Below, piece after piece: positions 49,615 to 58,020 of a stretch of 64,000 nucleotides of DNA. This DNA is from Flavobacteriales bacterium (lineage in GTDB: Bacteria; Bacteroidota; Bacteroidia; Flavobacteriales_F; PHOS-HE28). Within the stretch, counting starts at the first letter, position 1, and every line of letters begins with the position of its first letter. The DNA is taken from positions 84,812-148,811 of the forward strand of contig JAIOIH010000026.1 in NCBI GenBank assembly GCA_019912395.1, written 5' to 3'. The notes beneath the pieces were generated by a model. That model searched no databases, had not been told where the DNA came from, and was given only the letters and a program-made list of their open reading frames with translations. Position numbers and translations under genes: made by a program.

Positions 49615-50373
49615 CTATTTCAGCGATTGTACGACACCCACCACGAGTATGGTCATGGTAAGCAGCGAAATTATCGGATTGAGCTGCTGCAGAATGCCCT
49701 GGGCGAGTTCCGCGTTCGGTTGCACGTATACCACATCGTCCGCCTGCATCACCACGTCGGCGAACTTGAGATTGTCGATATCCGAAAGGTCGAATTGAAT
49801 CACCTTCCGCCCGTCTTCTTCGCGGCGGAACAATTTCACGCGGTGGGCATCACCCCGGGCGGCAATACCACCAGCTTTGGCCAGCACTTCCAATAGCGTG
49901 GTGTTGTTGTTCTCCAAGTTGATCACCTTGGCATCCCCTCCACGACCGGGGAACACCACTACCCGCCGGTTGCCAACGGTCAAAAGCACGAACGGCTTTT
50001 GGTAGTACATCGAATACCGCTCTTCGAGGAGCAATTCGGCCTCCCGAACGCTCAGTCCGGCCACACGGGTCACCCCGATCACCGGGAGGGTGGCGGTCCC
50101 ATCCGGATACACGGGGTAGTTGAACTGCAAACGGTTCGATGAGGCCAAGCTCGCCCTGTCCTCATTGATCAGGTCGATCATCTTGAACCCGTCGTTGGAG
50201 AACAGTTTGAAGGAGAGGACATCATTGGGCTGGATCTTGAACTCCGTATCCAAGGTGTCCGAGACCGTGTCGAACTGGTAACCGCGCGGCGTTTTGAACA
50301 TGATGTCCCGGTTGATCGCGCAACCGGTGAACAATAGCGCTGTTATCGCCACTGCGATCGATACCTTCCCCAT
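49615..50373 (-). CDS. Polysaccharide export lipoprotein (Wza-like)
   Basis: A 252-residue outer-membrane polysaccharide export protein. The lipobox LLFTGC sets the lipidated Cys at residue 18. A Poly_export domain (FKIQPNDVLSFKLFSND) and an SLBB domain (VVVFPGRGGDAKVINLEN) follow, and a hydrophobic C-terminal helix (PIISLLTMTILVVGVVQSL) ends it. It forms the outer-membrane channel for EPS. The ATG at 50373 is chosen over 50403, because the -7 promoter TACTTTTG (50391-50398) is directly before it and would overlap the longer form. Confidence 0.95.
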   Translation of the reverse strand: MGKVSIAVAITALLFTGCAINRDIMFKTPRGYQFDTVSDTLDTEFKIQPNDVLSFKLFSNDGFKMIDLINEDRASLASSNRLQFNYPVYPDGTATLPVIGVTRVAGLSVREAELLLEERYSMYYQKPFVLLTVGNRRVVVFPGRGGDAKVINLENNNTTLLEVLAKAGGIAARGDAHRVKLFRREEDGRKVIQFDLSDIDNLKFADVVMQADDVVYVQPNAELAQGILQQLNPIISLLTMTILVVGVVQSLK

Positions 50374-50390
50374 TCCTTTCGGATTTCGCG

Positions 50391-50398
50391 CAAAAGTA
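50391..50398 (-). promoter_or_regulatory. -7 promoter element of the EPS operon (TACTTTTG)
   Basis: An exact TAnnTTTG on the minus strand, 17 nt before the chosen ATG of the Wza-like gene. It decides the start codon, since a longer frame would include the promoter. Confidence 0.6.
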
Positions 50399-50417
50399 AC
50401 CATTGGTGCCCCTCCGC

Positions 50418-51644
50418 TCAGCCGATCAATTCGGTATAGAGCTTCGCGGTGTCGCTCACCAATCGGGAATAGTGGTAGCGCTCGCCCACATTGGACCAGC
50501 CCACGGCGGACATGCCCGAGCGCAAACCCTCGTCCTCAACGATCCGCAACAGGTTCTCTCCGAATCCTTTCGCATCGTTATTGAGGCTGAGCAGCCCGGT
50601 AACACGATCCTCCACAACGTTCTCGATACCCCCCACACGGGTGCTCACCACCGGTCGGCTTGCTGCTTGCGCCTCGATCAGGCTCACCGGCGTGCCTTCA
50701 TTGAAACTGGTCAATGCGATCACGTCCACGCCGGCATGCACGATATCGATCTCGTTCACCCAACTGGTGAAGGTGATGTCCGCACGGCCCACCACGGGCT
50801 TGCCGTTCACGCCATGGCCGAACCCATGCCCGTTGAAGGAGGTGGCATGGGCCATGCTGAGCCCCAATGCGGCCGCTTGTCGTTGGATGTTCTCCCGCTC
50901 TTCCCCGTCGCCCACAACAAAGGCCCTCACCTTTTTGCCCGTGCGCTCCTGCACATGCTTCAAGCCTTTCAGGAAAAGGCCATGGTTCTTCACGGGGACC
51001 AACCGCCCGACGATGCCGATGGCGATCTCATCGTCCGCGACACCATATACACGACGGAACAAGGCGCGCTTCTCGGCTTGGCCCTCACGGAACTTGGACA
51101 GGTCGAAACCCAAGGGGATCACAGACACCTTTTCGGAACGGCAGATCCGGTGCTCGTCCACCAGTTCGTTCTTCTGCTTGTCGCTGATGGCGATGATCTG
51201 TGAGGTGCGATGGGAGAGGAAGCGCTCCACGTTCTTGAATACCGAGGTGCGCACAGGGCCGAAATAGCTGTGGAAGACGTGGCCATGGAAAGTGTGTACC
51301 ACCGCTTTCACCCCCAGTTCACTGGCGGCGAGCCTGCCCACGGCACCGGCCTTGGCGGCATGGGTATGCACCACGTCCGGCTTGAAATCCCTGATGATCT
51401 TCTTGATGCGCCGATAGGCTGAGCGGTCCTTCCAGGGCGAGACCTCCCTGCGCATTTCCGGAAGAATGGTCGCTTCGATGCCCAAGGATGAAAGGATATG
51501 CCCACTGCCCTCTTCGTTCTCCCCTTGGGGTCCGCCTACCAGCAGCGTCTCGAAATCCGATGGCAGGTATCGGGTGAGGTAGGCGGCATTGTGCGTGGGA
51601 CCGCCGAGGTTGAAGCGGTTGATGATACGGAGGACACGAGGCAT
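50418..51644 (-). CDS. Glycosyltransferase family 4
   Basis: A 408-residue GT-B fold retaining glycosyltransferase. The N-terminal part has RFNLGGPTHNAAYLTRYLP and DVVHTHAAKAG. The C-terminal donor domain has VSVIPLGFDLSKF, AIGIVGRLVPVKNHGLFLK and the EX7E motif SFNEGTPVSLIEAQAASRPV. It adds a sugar to the lipid-linked EPS repeat. The donor is not predictable. It has its own TACTTTCG promoter element 12 nt upstream and stops 44 nt before the Wza-like gene. Confidence 0.94.
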   Translation of the reverse strand: MPRVLRIINRFNLGGPTHNAAYLTRYLPSDFETLLVGGPQGENEEGSGHILSSLGIEATILPEMRREVSPWKDRSAYRRIKKIIRDFKPDVVHTHAAKAGAVGRLAASELGVKAVVHTFHGHVFHSYFGPVRTSVFKNVERFLSHRTSQIIAISDKQKNELVDEHRICRSEKVSVIPLGFDLSKFREGQAEKRALFRRVYGVADDEIAIGIVGRLVPVKNHGLFLKGLKHVQERTGKKVRAFVVGDGEERENIQRQAAALGLSMAHATSFNGHGFGHGVNGKPVVGRADITFTSWVNEIDIVHAGVDVIALTSFNEGTPVSLIEAQAASRPVVSTRVGGIENVVEDRVTGLLSLNNDAKGFGENLLRIVEDEGLRSGMSAVGWSNVGERYHYSRLVSDTAKLYTELIG

Positions 51645-51656
51645 GGGGAGCGGGTG

Positions 51657-51664
51657 CGAAAGTA
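51657..51664 (-). promoter_or_regulatory. -7 promoter element of the GT4 gene (TACTTTCG)
   Basis: Minus-strand TACTTTCG lies 12 nt before the ATG at 51644, implying a 5' leader of only a few nucleotides. Confidence 0.55.
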
Positions 51665-51680
51665 GGGTTCGGCAGCGGAC

Positions 51681-53558
51681 CTATCTGTTGATATGGGTTC
51701 TCCACCACGATACATAGACGATCAAAGCGTGTACGGTTGCCTGTGCATGGCCCGGATCGGCGGAGCGTAACTGCCGTACGGCCATCGCCACCCGTTCCTT
51801 GTCCAACCCGGACTGGGCGACCAATTCCGGCGCAAGAAGCTCATCCACCAAGTGCTGTAAGGGTCCCCGGAGCAGGGATAAAAGGGGAACCTCGAACCCT
51901 TTTTTCGAGCGGGACATCACGGAAGCAGGCACCAGGTCCCCGAATGCTTCCCGGAGGATGTGTTTTCCCGAACCTTTTCGGAGCTTCTCCTCCGGGGGAA
52001 GGCTGAAGGCCAATTCCACCACACGACGGTCCAGGAACGGAGTGCGTACCTCCAGACCGTGGGCCATGCTGGTGAGGTCCACCTTGTACAACATGTCGTT
52101 GGGCAGGGTGGAGGCTACATCCGCGAGCAGGACCCCGTTCATGCCGGGCATTTGCCGGAAGGCCTCCATTAGTAGCGCATCACGCGTCTTCAAGTCACCA
52201 GCGTCGATCGGTCCGGATACCAGCGCTTCGGCCTCCTCCGGAGGAATGAAGGCGGCCAATTGCAGAAAGCGATGTCCTGCATTGGTGCTGTTCATCCGTG
52301 CGAACCGGTCCAGTTGTCGCACGCGGTCCTGCAGCGGGCTGTTACGGCTGCGCGGAAGTACGCGCCACAATGGAGCGAGCAGGGCCACGGCCTTTTCCGC
52401 TGCTCCGGGATCCCGCCAGCGGAGCTCGGCCTGGTGTTTCCGGTAGCCTCCGAAGACCTCGTCCGCACCATCACCGCTGAGTGCCACGGTCACTTGTCGA
52501 CGTGTACGCTCGCACAGTAGAAAGGAGGGCAGGGCAGAGCTGTCAGCGAACGGCTCATCCAGTGCGTTCAGCAACCGCACGTAGCCATCCGCCATTTCTT
52601 CGCGGGAAAGCTTGAAGGTGCTGTGCTCACTGCCGATGTGGCGGGCAACCTCTTCCGCATAGCGCGTCTCGTCGAAATAGGGATCGTCCGTGTAGCCGAT
52701 GCTGAAGGTGTGCAATCCGTTGTGGTGGCGGGCGGCAAGGGCGCTTACAATGCTGCTGTCCACGCCACCACTGAGGAAGGCCCCCACCGGAACATCCGAG
52801 ATCAGTCGCAAGCGGACGGCATCGTCCAGCAGTTCGCGCAGTTTCGATCGCGGGTCAGCAGGACGTGCCACCTTTGAACTGGCCTTTACCAGGTCGTACC
52901 AGCGCTGCTCCTTCACCCCGTGGGCATCCACCAGGAGCGCGTGCCCGGGACTCAACTTATGGGCAGCCCTCAGCGCGCTGTGCGGTGCGGGAATGAAGAG
53001 GTAGGTAAGGAACTGGCGCAGTGATCCGAGGTCCCGATCCGTGCTTGCCCCCAGTGCCAGCAGGGCGCGCAGTTCGCTGGCGAAAAGAAAGCGCCCGTCC
53101 ACCTCGGCCCAATGCAGCGGCTTCACGCCGAAGCGGTCGCGGGCGAGGAATAGCGTGTCCTTTTCCGCATCATGGATAGCCAAGGCGAAAAAGCCGTTCA
53201 GGTCATGCAGGAAGGCGGGACCTTTCAGGACATAGAGGCGAAGAACCACCTCGGTGTCCGTATGGCTGCGGAACTGGTGCCCATCGGCTTCCAGTCCGGC
53301 ACGCAGCTCTTGGAAGTTGAACGCTTCACCGTTGAAGACGATGGTATAGCGTCCATCGTTGTCGGTGAACGGCTGATGGCCCAGCGCCGAAGTGTCAATG
53401 ATGCTGAGCCTCCGATGTCCCAGTACCGCCCGGCCCTTCCCGTATCTGCCTTCATCGTCGGGGCCGCGGTGTGCGAGGCAGCGCAGGGCATCACCGATCC
53501 GATCACCGGTGACTGGCTGCCCTGGGTCGAGCTGGAAGGAACCCGCTATGCCGCACAC
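51681..53558 (-). CDS. asnB: Asparagine synthase (glutamine-hydrolysing)
   Basis: A 625-residue AsnB-type enzyme. The class II glutaminase domain begins MCGIAGSFQLD with the N-terminal nucleophile Cys2 and has LGHRRLSIID. The synthetase domain has the PP-loop SGGVDSSIVSALAA and LSGDGADEVFGGY. Members inside polysaccharide clusters often amidate sugar acids rather than make free asparagine, and the gene lies next to GT4, so either role is open. The start is GTG at 53558, fixed by the Cys2 requirement. Confidence 0.93.
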   Translation of the reverse strand: MCGIAGSFQLDPGQPVTGDRIGDALRCLAHRGPDDEGRYGKGRAVLGHRRLSIIDTSALGHQPFTDNDGRYTIVFNGEAFNFQELRAGLEADGHQFRSHTDTEVVLRLYVLKGPAFLHDLNGFFALAIHDAEKDTLFLARDRFGVKPLHWAEVDGRFLFASELRALLALGASTDRDLGSLRQFLTYLFIPAPHSALRAAHKLSPGHALLVDAHGVKEQRWYDLVKASSKVARPADPRSKLRELLDDAVRLRLISDVPVGAFLSGGVDSSIVSALAARHHNGLHTFSIGYTDDPYFDETRYAEEVARHIGSEHSTFKLSREEMADGYVRLLNALDEPFADSSALPSFLLCERTRRQVTVALSGDGADEVFGGYRKHQAELRWRDPGAAEKAVALLAPLWRVLPRSRNSPLQDRVRQLDRFARMNSTNAGHRFLQLAAFIPPEEAEALVSGPIDAGDLKTRDALLMEAFRQMPGMNGVLLADVASTLPNDMLYKVDLTSMAHGLEVRTPFLDRRVVELAFSLPPEEKLRKGSGKHILREAFGDLVPASVMSRSKKGFEVPLLSLLRGPLQHLVDELLAPELVAQSGLDKERVAMAVRQLRSADPGHAQATVHALIVYVSWWRTHINR

Positions 53559-53631
53559 GTGTCCGCCGAAGCTTTAGCGAAGGTGGATGGTATTCCCCAA
53601 GCAAGTTCCATATTGGGATGATCATCCGCCC

Positions 53632-55020
53632 CTACAGGTGGATCACCTCGCCGTAGGCCGCAGCGGCTGCCTCCATGATGGCTTCGCTCATGGTGGGGTG
53701 GGGGTGTACCGTTTTGATGATCTCATGGCCGGTGGTCTCCAGCTTGCGCATGGCCACGCACTCGGCGATCATCTCCGTTACGTTCATGCCGATCATGTGC
53801 GCACCCAGCAGTTCGCCGTACTTAGCATCGAAGATCAGCTTTACAAAGCCGTCCTTGGCCCCGGCGGCGCTGGCCTTGCCGCTTGCGCTGAAGGGAAACT
53901 TGCCGATCTTCAGCTCATACCCTTTTTCCTTGGCGGCCTTCTCGGTATAGCCCACGCTGGCCACCTCCGGCGAGCAGTAGGTGCAGCCCGGAATGTTGTT
54001 GTAGTCCAGCGGCTGGGGGTTCTTGCCCGCGATCTTTTCCACGCAGATGATGCCTTCCGCACTGGCCACGTGTGCTAGCGCCTGGCCGGGGGTCACGTCA
54101 CCGATGGCATAGTACCCGGGGATGTTGGTGGCACTGAAGCCGTCCACCGTGATCTTGCCCTTGTCCGTTACGATGCCCACGTCCTCCAGACCGATGCCTT
54201 CGATGTTGCTCGCGATGCCCACCGCGCTCAGTACGATGTCGCATTCAATGGTCTTGTCGCCCTTCGGGGTCTTTACGGTGACCTTGCAGCCCTTGCCGCT
54301 GGTATCCACTTTGGTCACCTCGCTGGAGGTCATTACTTCGATACCTTGCTTCTTAAAGCTTTTCTCCAACTGCTTGCTCACGTCCTCATCCTCCACGGGC
54401 ACCACATTGGGAAGGAACTCCACCAGGGTGACCTTCGTTCCCAGCGCATTGTAGAAGTACGCGAACTCACTGCCGATGGCACCACTGCCCACCACCACCA
54501 TGCTCTTCGGTAGGGCGGGTAATGACATCGCCTCGCGATAGCCGATCACCTTTTTGCCGTCCTGTTTCAAGGAGGGCAGTTCGCGGCTGCGCGCACCCGT
54601 GGCTATGATGACGTGCTTGGCCTCCAGCGTTTGCTTCTTGCCGTCGGATCCCGTCACCTCCAGCTTCTTGCCGGGCTTCAGCACGCCGGTGCCCATCACC
54701 ACGTCGATCTTGTTCTTCTTCATCAGGAACTGCACGCCACTGCTCATGGCCTTGGCCACATCGCGGCTGCGCTGCACGATCCCTTTGAAATCCGCCGTGG
54801 GTGCTCCCACGGTGATCCCGTAGTCCTTCGCGTGGTTGATGTACTCGAATACGTTGGCGCTCTTCAGTAGGGCCTTGGTGGGGATGCAGCCCCAGTTGAG
54901 GCAGATGCCACCAAGTGCTTCCTTTTCAACAACGGCCACCTTAAGGCCTAGTTGGCTGGCGCGGATGGCGGCCACATAGCCGCCGGGGCCGCTGCCGAGA
55001 ACGATCACATCATAGGTCAT
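53632..55020 (-). CDS. lpdA: Dihydrolipoyl dehydrogenase
   Basis: A 462-residue E3 component of 2-oxoacid dehydrogenases and the glycine cleavage system. FAD-binding GSGPGGYVAAIRASQLG is followed by the redox disulfide in GGICLNWGCIPTKALL. The NAD domain has VVGSGAIGSEFAYF and the C-terminal dimer interface has the catalytic His in TVHPHPTMSEA. The ATG at 55020 is chosen; the frame upstream runs through a promoter element. No E1 or E2 genes are adjacent. Confidence 0.97.
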   Translation of the reverse strand: MTYDVIVLGSGPGGYVAAIRASQLGLKVAVVEKEALGGICLNWGCIPTKALLKSANVFEYINHAKDYGITVGAPTADFKGIVQRSRDVAKAMSSGVQFLMKKNKIDVVMGTGVLKPGKKLEVTGSDGKKQTLEAKHVIIATGARSRELPSLKQDGKKVIGYREAMSLPALPKSMVVVGSGAIGSEFAYFYNALGTKVTLVEFLPNVVPVEDEDVSKQLEKSFKKQGIEVMTSSEVTKVDTSGKGCKVTVKTPKGDKTIECDIVLSAVGIASNIEGIGLEDVGIVTDKGKITVDGFSATNIPGYYAIGDVTPGQALAHVASAEGIICVEKIAGKNPQPLDYNNIPGCTYCSPEVASVGYTEKAAKEKGYELKIGKFPFSASGKASAAGAKDGFVKLIFDAKYGELLGAHMIGMNVTEMIAECVAMRKLETTGHEIIKTVHPHPTMSEAIMEAAAAAYGEVIHL

Positions 55021-55093
55021 CTTCGCAGATATGGATTTTGTTGATCTCGCTTCCTCTCCGGCATCCGATGGATATCCCGGAAGAAATGCGGCG

Positions 55094-55101
55094 CGAAGGT
55101 A
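55094..55101 (-). promoter_or_regulatory. -7 promoter element of lpdA (TACCTTCG)
   Basis: Minus-strand TACCTTCG lies 73 nt before the lpdA ATG, the longest leader among the matches here. It is identical to the element at 63877-63884. Confidence 0.45.
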
Positions 55102-55265
55102 GGCCGGGGGACCGAAGGCATACACCTTCTGCTCGAAAACACCACTGCCGCATCCAGCCCGTTCCCCGCATGAAAGCCTTGCCAGCAGCCGCGGGACCGG
55201 ACGTTATCAACGATCGCAGGGCAAAACCCAAGGGTCGAGCTTGGCCGTCCATGGTGTGATCACCC

Positions 55266-55273
55266 TATTTTCG
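55266..55273 (+). promoter_or_regulatory. -7 promoter element (TATTTTCG) with TTG upstream
   Basis: Plus-strand TATTTTCG lies 26 nt before the ATG at 55300. TTGG at 55241-55244 sits about 21 nt further upstream, near the expected -33 position. Confidence 0.55.
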
Positions 55274-55299
55274 TTCAAACCAAACCAAACTACACGGAC

Positions 55300-55806
55300 A
55301 TGAGCGACATGAATACCCCACCAGTTGGCACATCGGTGACGCGGCCCACCCTCCTTACGGTGATCTGTATCCTCAGCTTCATCATGGGGGCTTGGGGCAT
55401 ATTCAGTGGAATTCAGACAATGACGACCGACCAGACCGCTGCGATCGAGGAAGCGCGGACAAAAATGGAGGAAGCAAAAGCACAATTGGGCGATCAGGCG
55501 GACGGGATGGCCGGCCGAATGATGGATTCAGCCATGGAGATCACGGAACGCGCTGCCCAGAACGCAAAGCCCATGGGTATTGCAGGGATCGTTCTGGCGC
55601 TCATCAGCTTGCTCGGCGTATGGCAGATGTGGAACCTGAAGAAAAGTGGCTTTTGGCTCTATCTTCTCGCCGCCATCGGTGGTTTGGCAGTGCCCATCAT
55701 TTACCTCGGTGGCAGCGTGGTGGCCTTGGCCAGCGTGGGCTTCATGGGCTTCTTCTCCCTCATCTTCATCATTCTCTATGCGGTGAACTTGAAGTACATG
55801 CACTAG
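55300..55806 (+). CDS. Four-helix membrane protein, unknown function
   Basis: A 168-residue membrane protein. TM segments lie at about 14-33 (LLTVICILSFIMGAWGIFSG), 88-107, 113-132 and 140-165, with a charged amphipathic stretch at 40-80 (EEARTKMEEAKAQLG). The N-terminus (TRPTLLTVICILSFI) resembles that of the next gene (ARPRMLTWLCVASFI), so the two are probably paralogues. A promoter element precedes it and a clear terminator follows 20 nt after its stop, so it is a single-gene transcript. Confidence 0.8.
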   Translation: MSDMNTPPVGTSVTRPTLLTVICILSFIMGAWGIFSGIQTMTTDQTAAIEEARTKMEEAKAQLGDQADGMAGRMMDSAMEITERAAQNAKPMGIAGIVLALISLLGVWQMWNLKKSGFWLYLLAAIGGLAVPIIYLGGSVVALASVGFMGFFSLIFIILYAVNLKYMH

Positions 55807-55824
55807 CCTTTGCGGAACCTGATG

Positions 55825-55855
55825 AAAGAGCCCTCGACAGTGTCGGGGGCTTTTT
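55825..55855 (+). terminator. Rho-independent terminator
   Basis: The arm gccctcgac pairs with gtcgggggc (one G-T), extended by aaaga/tcttt-like pairs, and is followed by TTTTT at 55851-55855. It closes the gene at 55300-55806 and shows that the next gene must start downstream of about 55855. Confidence 0.85.
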
Positions 55856-55869
55856 CGTTGCTTCGTGGC

Positions 55870-56349
55870 GTGGAACAACGGACAAACACGGGAGCGGAGG
55901 AAGCGCGCCCACGCATGTTGACCTGGCTCTGTGTGGCCAGTTTCATTAACCAGGGCGTGGTCTTTCCCATTTACCTGGCGGGCATGCTGGTTTCCCTTGC
56001 CATCCGGGACATGGCCCCGGAGGAACTCCACAAGCTGGTGGAGACCACCTATTATTCGTTCATTCAACCGAGCCAGCGGGAGGCCGCACTGGAATATGCG
56101 GACCTGCTGCAAGCCCACGGGCTGGCCCTGATGGGGGTGTTCGCCCTACGCACGCTCGTGCGGTTCATCGGGACCTTCCGCATGTGGCAGGGGTGGAAGG
56201 ATGGATTTCACATCTACACCAGCGCACAGTTATTGGGCATGCTCGTTCCCATCCTCATCGCCGGGCAACAAACCCTCAGTTTCGTGGGCTTCATCCTCGC
56301 CCTGAACTGGTGCTACCTCTACTTCACCCAGCGGAAGGCCCTGCGGTAG
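55870..56349 (+). CDS. Four-helix membrane protein, paralogue of its neighbour
   Basis: About 159 residues with TM segments near the start (LTWLCVASFINQGVVFPIYL), at about 82-100, 115-130 and 135-152. It starts like the upstream gene but lacks its long amphipathic helix. Start choice: the frame is open from 55810, but the terminator at 55825-55855 rules out the first ATGs. GTG 55870 or ATG 55915 remain; GTG keeps the ARPRMLTW segment shared with the paralogue. Function unknown. Confidence 0.7.
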   Translation: MEQRTNTGAEEARPRMLTWLCVASFINQGVVFPIYLAGMLVSLAIRDMAPEELHKLVETTYYSFIQPSQREAALEYADLLQAHGLALMGVFALRTLVRFIGTFRMWQGWKDGFHIYTSAQLLGMLVPILIAGQQTLSFVGFILALNWCYLYFTQRKALR

Positions 56350-56393
56350 CACCGGGTGATCCCGTGGATGCGTTGGTTGCGACGCAGGGGCGT

Positions 56394-56771
56394 TCAACGC
56401 ATCGCGATCCCGCTGATCTCCACGTTCACGCCACGCGGAAGGCCAGCAACACCAACCGCTTCACGGGCCGGAGGGGCATCCTTGAAATAGGTGCCATAGA
56501 CTTCGTTCACTGCTGCATAGTGGTCCATGCTGCTGAGGAAGATCGTACACTTCACCAAGTGCTCATAGCCTAGACCGGCGGCCTTCAGTAACTGGCCCAG
56601 GTTCTCCATCACCTGCTTCGTTTCCGCAGGGATACTGGACATCTGTAGTTCACCAGTATCGCCCACCAAGGCGATCTGGCCACTGAGAAAAACCATGCCG
56701 TTCACTTCGATCGCGGGGGAGTAGGGGGCGAGCGGTTTGGCTGCACCGACTGGGAAAATGGGCTTCTTCAT
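56394..56771 (-). CDS. ridA: RidA-family enamine/imine deaminase
   Basis: A 125-residue RidA protein. It hydrolyses reactive 2-aminoacrylate-type enamines formed by PLP enzymes. The family markers are YSPAIEVNGMVFLSGQIALV, QVMENLGQLLKAAGLGYEHL, VKCTIFLSSMDHYAAVNEVY and the conserved Arg in PPAREAVGVAGLPRGVNVEI. Length is usual. It is divergent from surE across a region holding an inverted phrase repeat. Confidence 0.95.
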   Translation of the reverse strand: MKKPIFPVGAAKPLAPYSPAIEVNGMVFLSGQIALVGDTGELQMSSIPAETKQVMENLGQLLKAAGLGYEHLVKCTIFLSSMDHYAAVNEVYGTYFKDAPPAREAVGVAGLPRGVNVEISGIAMR

Positions 56772-56790
56772 GGCGCGAAGTTCGGGATGG

Positions 56791-56905
56791 ATCAGGCGAC
56801 CGGAAAATCAGATGATCGGAAAATGCTTGGCCCGTGCATTCGGCAGGAAGGCGCGACAAGTGCATCGCGGATACCGTCATCTGATCGCCCGATTTTCTGA
56901 TCCTC
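56791..56905. repeat. Inverted phrase repeat in the ridA-surE divergent region
   Basis: The left side has two 16-bp units (56791-56806, 56807-56822) of the form atcagrygaycggaaa. The right side (56878-56905) holds inverted counterparts, catctgatcgcccgattttc and then tgatcctc. About 55 bp separate them. The tract ends 10 bp before the surE promoter element. Confidence 0.7.
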
Positions 56906-56915
56906 AGCGCCCGCT

Positions 56916-56923
56916 TAGCTTTG
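56916..56923 (+). promoter_or_regulatory. -7 promoter element of surE (TAGCTTTG)
   Basis: An exact TAnnTTTG only 7 nt before the surE ATG at 56931. If it is used, the mRNA is leaderless or nearly so. Confidence 0.6.
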
Positions 56924-56930
56924 GCCCCGC

Positions 56931-57710
56931 ATGAAGAAATCCGATCGCCCTTTGATCCTCGTCACCAACGACGACGGCATTTTTGCGCCGGGCATCATTA
57001 CCCTCGCGGAGGAAATGAAGGCTTTTGGTGATGTGCTGGTGGTGGCACCGGACAAGCCGCAGAGCGCGATGGGGCACGCGATCACGATCCATAATTTCCT
57101 CCGGCTCCGGGAGGTGGAATTCATGGAGGGCGTGCGGGCCTTTAGTTGCACGGGAACGCCTGTGGATTGCGTGAAGCTCGCGGTTTACCACATCATCAAG
57201 GGCCGCCCGGCCTTGCTGGTCAGCGGGGTCAACCATGGCAGCAACCTCAGCATCAACGTGCTGTACAGCGGTACCATGAGCGCGGCGGTGGAGGGGGCGT
57301 TGGAAGGGGTCCCCAGCATCGGGTTTTCCTTGATGGAGTACGGGATCGAGGCCTCCTTTGAGCATACACGGTCCGTGGTACGTTCCGTCACCACCAATGT
57401 ACTGAAGAACGGCTTGGGAAAAGGATGCTGCCTGAACGTGAACATTCCGCCCGTTTCCGCCGGACCGCTAAAGGGGATCCGGGTCTGCCGCCAAGCCCTT
57501 GGGCACTGGGAAGATGCCGTGGAAACCCGCAGGGACCCGGCCAACCACGAGTACCACTGGCTCAAGGGCATGTTCATTGCCAACGACAAGGGTGAGGATA
57601 CGGATGTGTGGGCAACGGACCACGGCTATGCCAGCCTGGTACCCGTGCAGTTCGATATGACGGCACACCACGAAGTGGGCAACATCAACACGTGGGACCA
57701 TGCGCTTTGA
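56931..57710 (+). CDS. surE: 5'/3'-nucleotidase SurE
   Basis: A 259-residue SurE phosphatase acting on nucleoside monophosphates. The N-terminal metal site is ILVTNDDGIFAPGI; further motifs are APDKPQSAMGHAIT, CTGTPVDCVKLAV and SGVNHGSNL. The surE-lpxB neighbourhood is common in Bacteroidota. Here a small membrane gene lies between them, overlapping surE by 11 nt. Confidence 0.96.
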   Translation: MKKSDRPLILVTNDDGIFAPGIITLAEEMKAFGDVLVVAPDKPQSAMGHAITIHNFLRLREVEFMEGVRAFSCTGTPVDCVKLAVYHIIKGRPALLVSGVNHGSNLSINVLYSGTMSAAVEGALEGVPSIGFSLMEYGIEASFEHTRSVVRSVTTNVLKNGLGKGCCLNVNIPPVSAGPLKGIRVCRQALGHWEDAVETRRDPANHEYHWLKGMFIANDKGEDTDVWATDHGYASLVPVQFDMTAHHEVGNINTWDHAL

Positions 57711-58020
57711 TACTGTTCGCTTCGGGTTCCTTTTGGGGCTCTTGGCACCAGCCGTAGGGCTGCTCGCCTATTCCACCTTCGCCGTTACCGTGCTGCGGCC
57801 GGAACTGGAATTGGGCTTCCTGTTCAAGCGGATGCTTTTCGGCATCCGGAGCAACATCGCGCCAACGCTCTCCCTGAGCCTGCTGGCGGATGTGGTGTTG
57901 TTCTTCGCCCTGGACCGGAGACGGATGCTCAAGGCCATGCGCGGGGTCATCGCTGCAATGCTGGTATATGGCGCGGTGATCGTGCTGTTGCTGCTGCTAT
58001 GGGGAAGAAGCTTTATGTGA
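57700..58020 (+). CDS. Three-helix small membrane protein between surE and lpxB
   Basis: A 106-residue protein with TM segments at about 5-28 (RFGFLLGLLAPAVGLLAYST), 50-70 (LSLSLLADVVLFFALD) and 80-103 (GVIAAMLVYGAVIVLLLLLW). No family is recognised. It overlaps surE by 11 nt at its start and lpxB by 22 nt at its end, so translation of all three is probably coupled. Its position suggests a link with LPS synthesis or with LpxB at the membrane; inference. Confidence 0.8.
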   Translation: MRFDTVRFGFLLGLLAPAVGLLAYSTFAVTVLRPELELGFLFKRMLFGIRSNIAPTLSLSLLADVVLFFALDRRRMLKAMRGVIAAMLVYGAVIVLLLLLWGRSFM

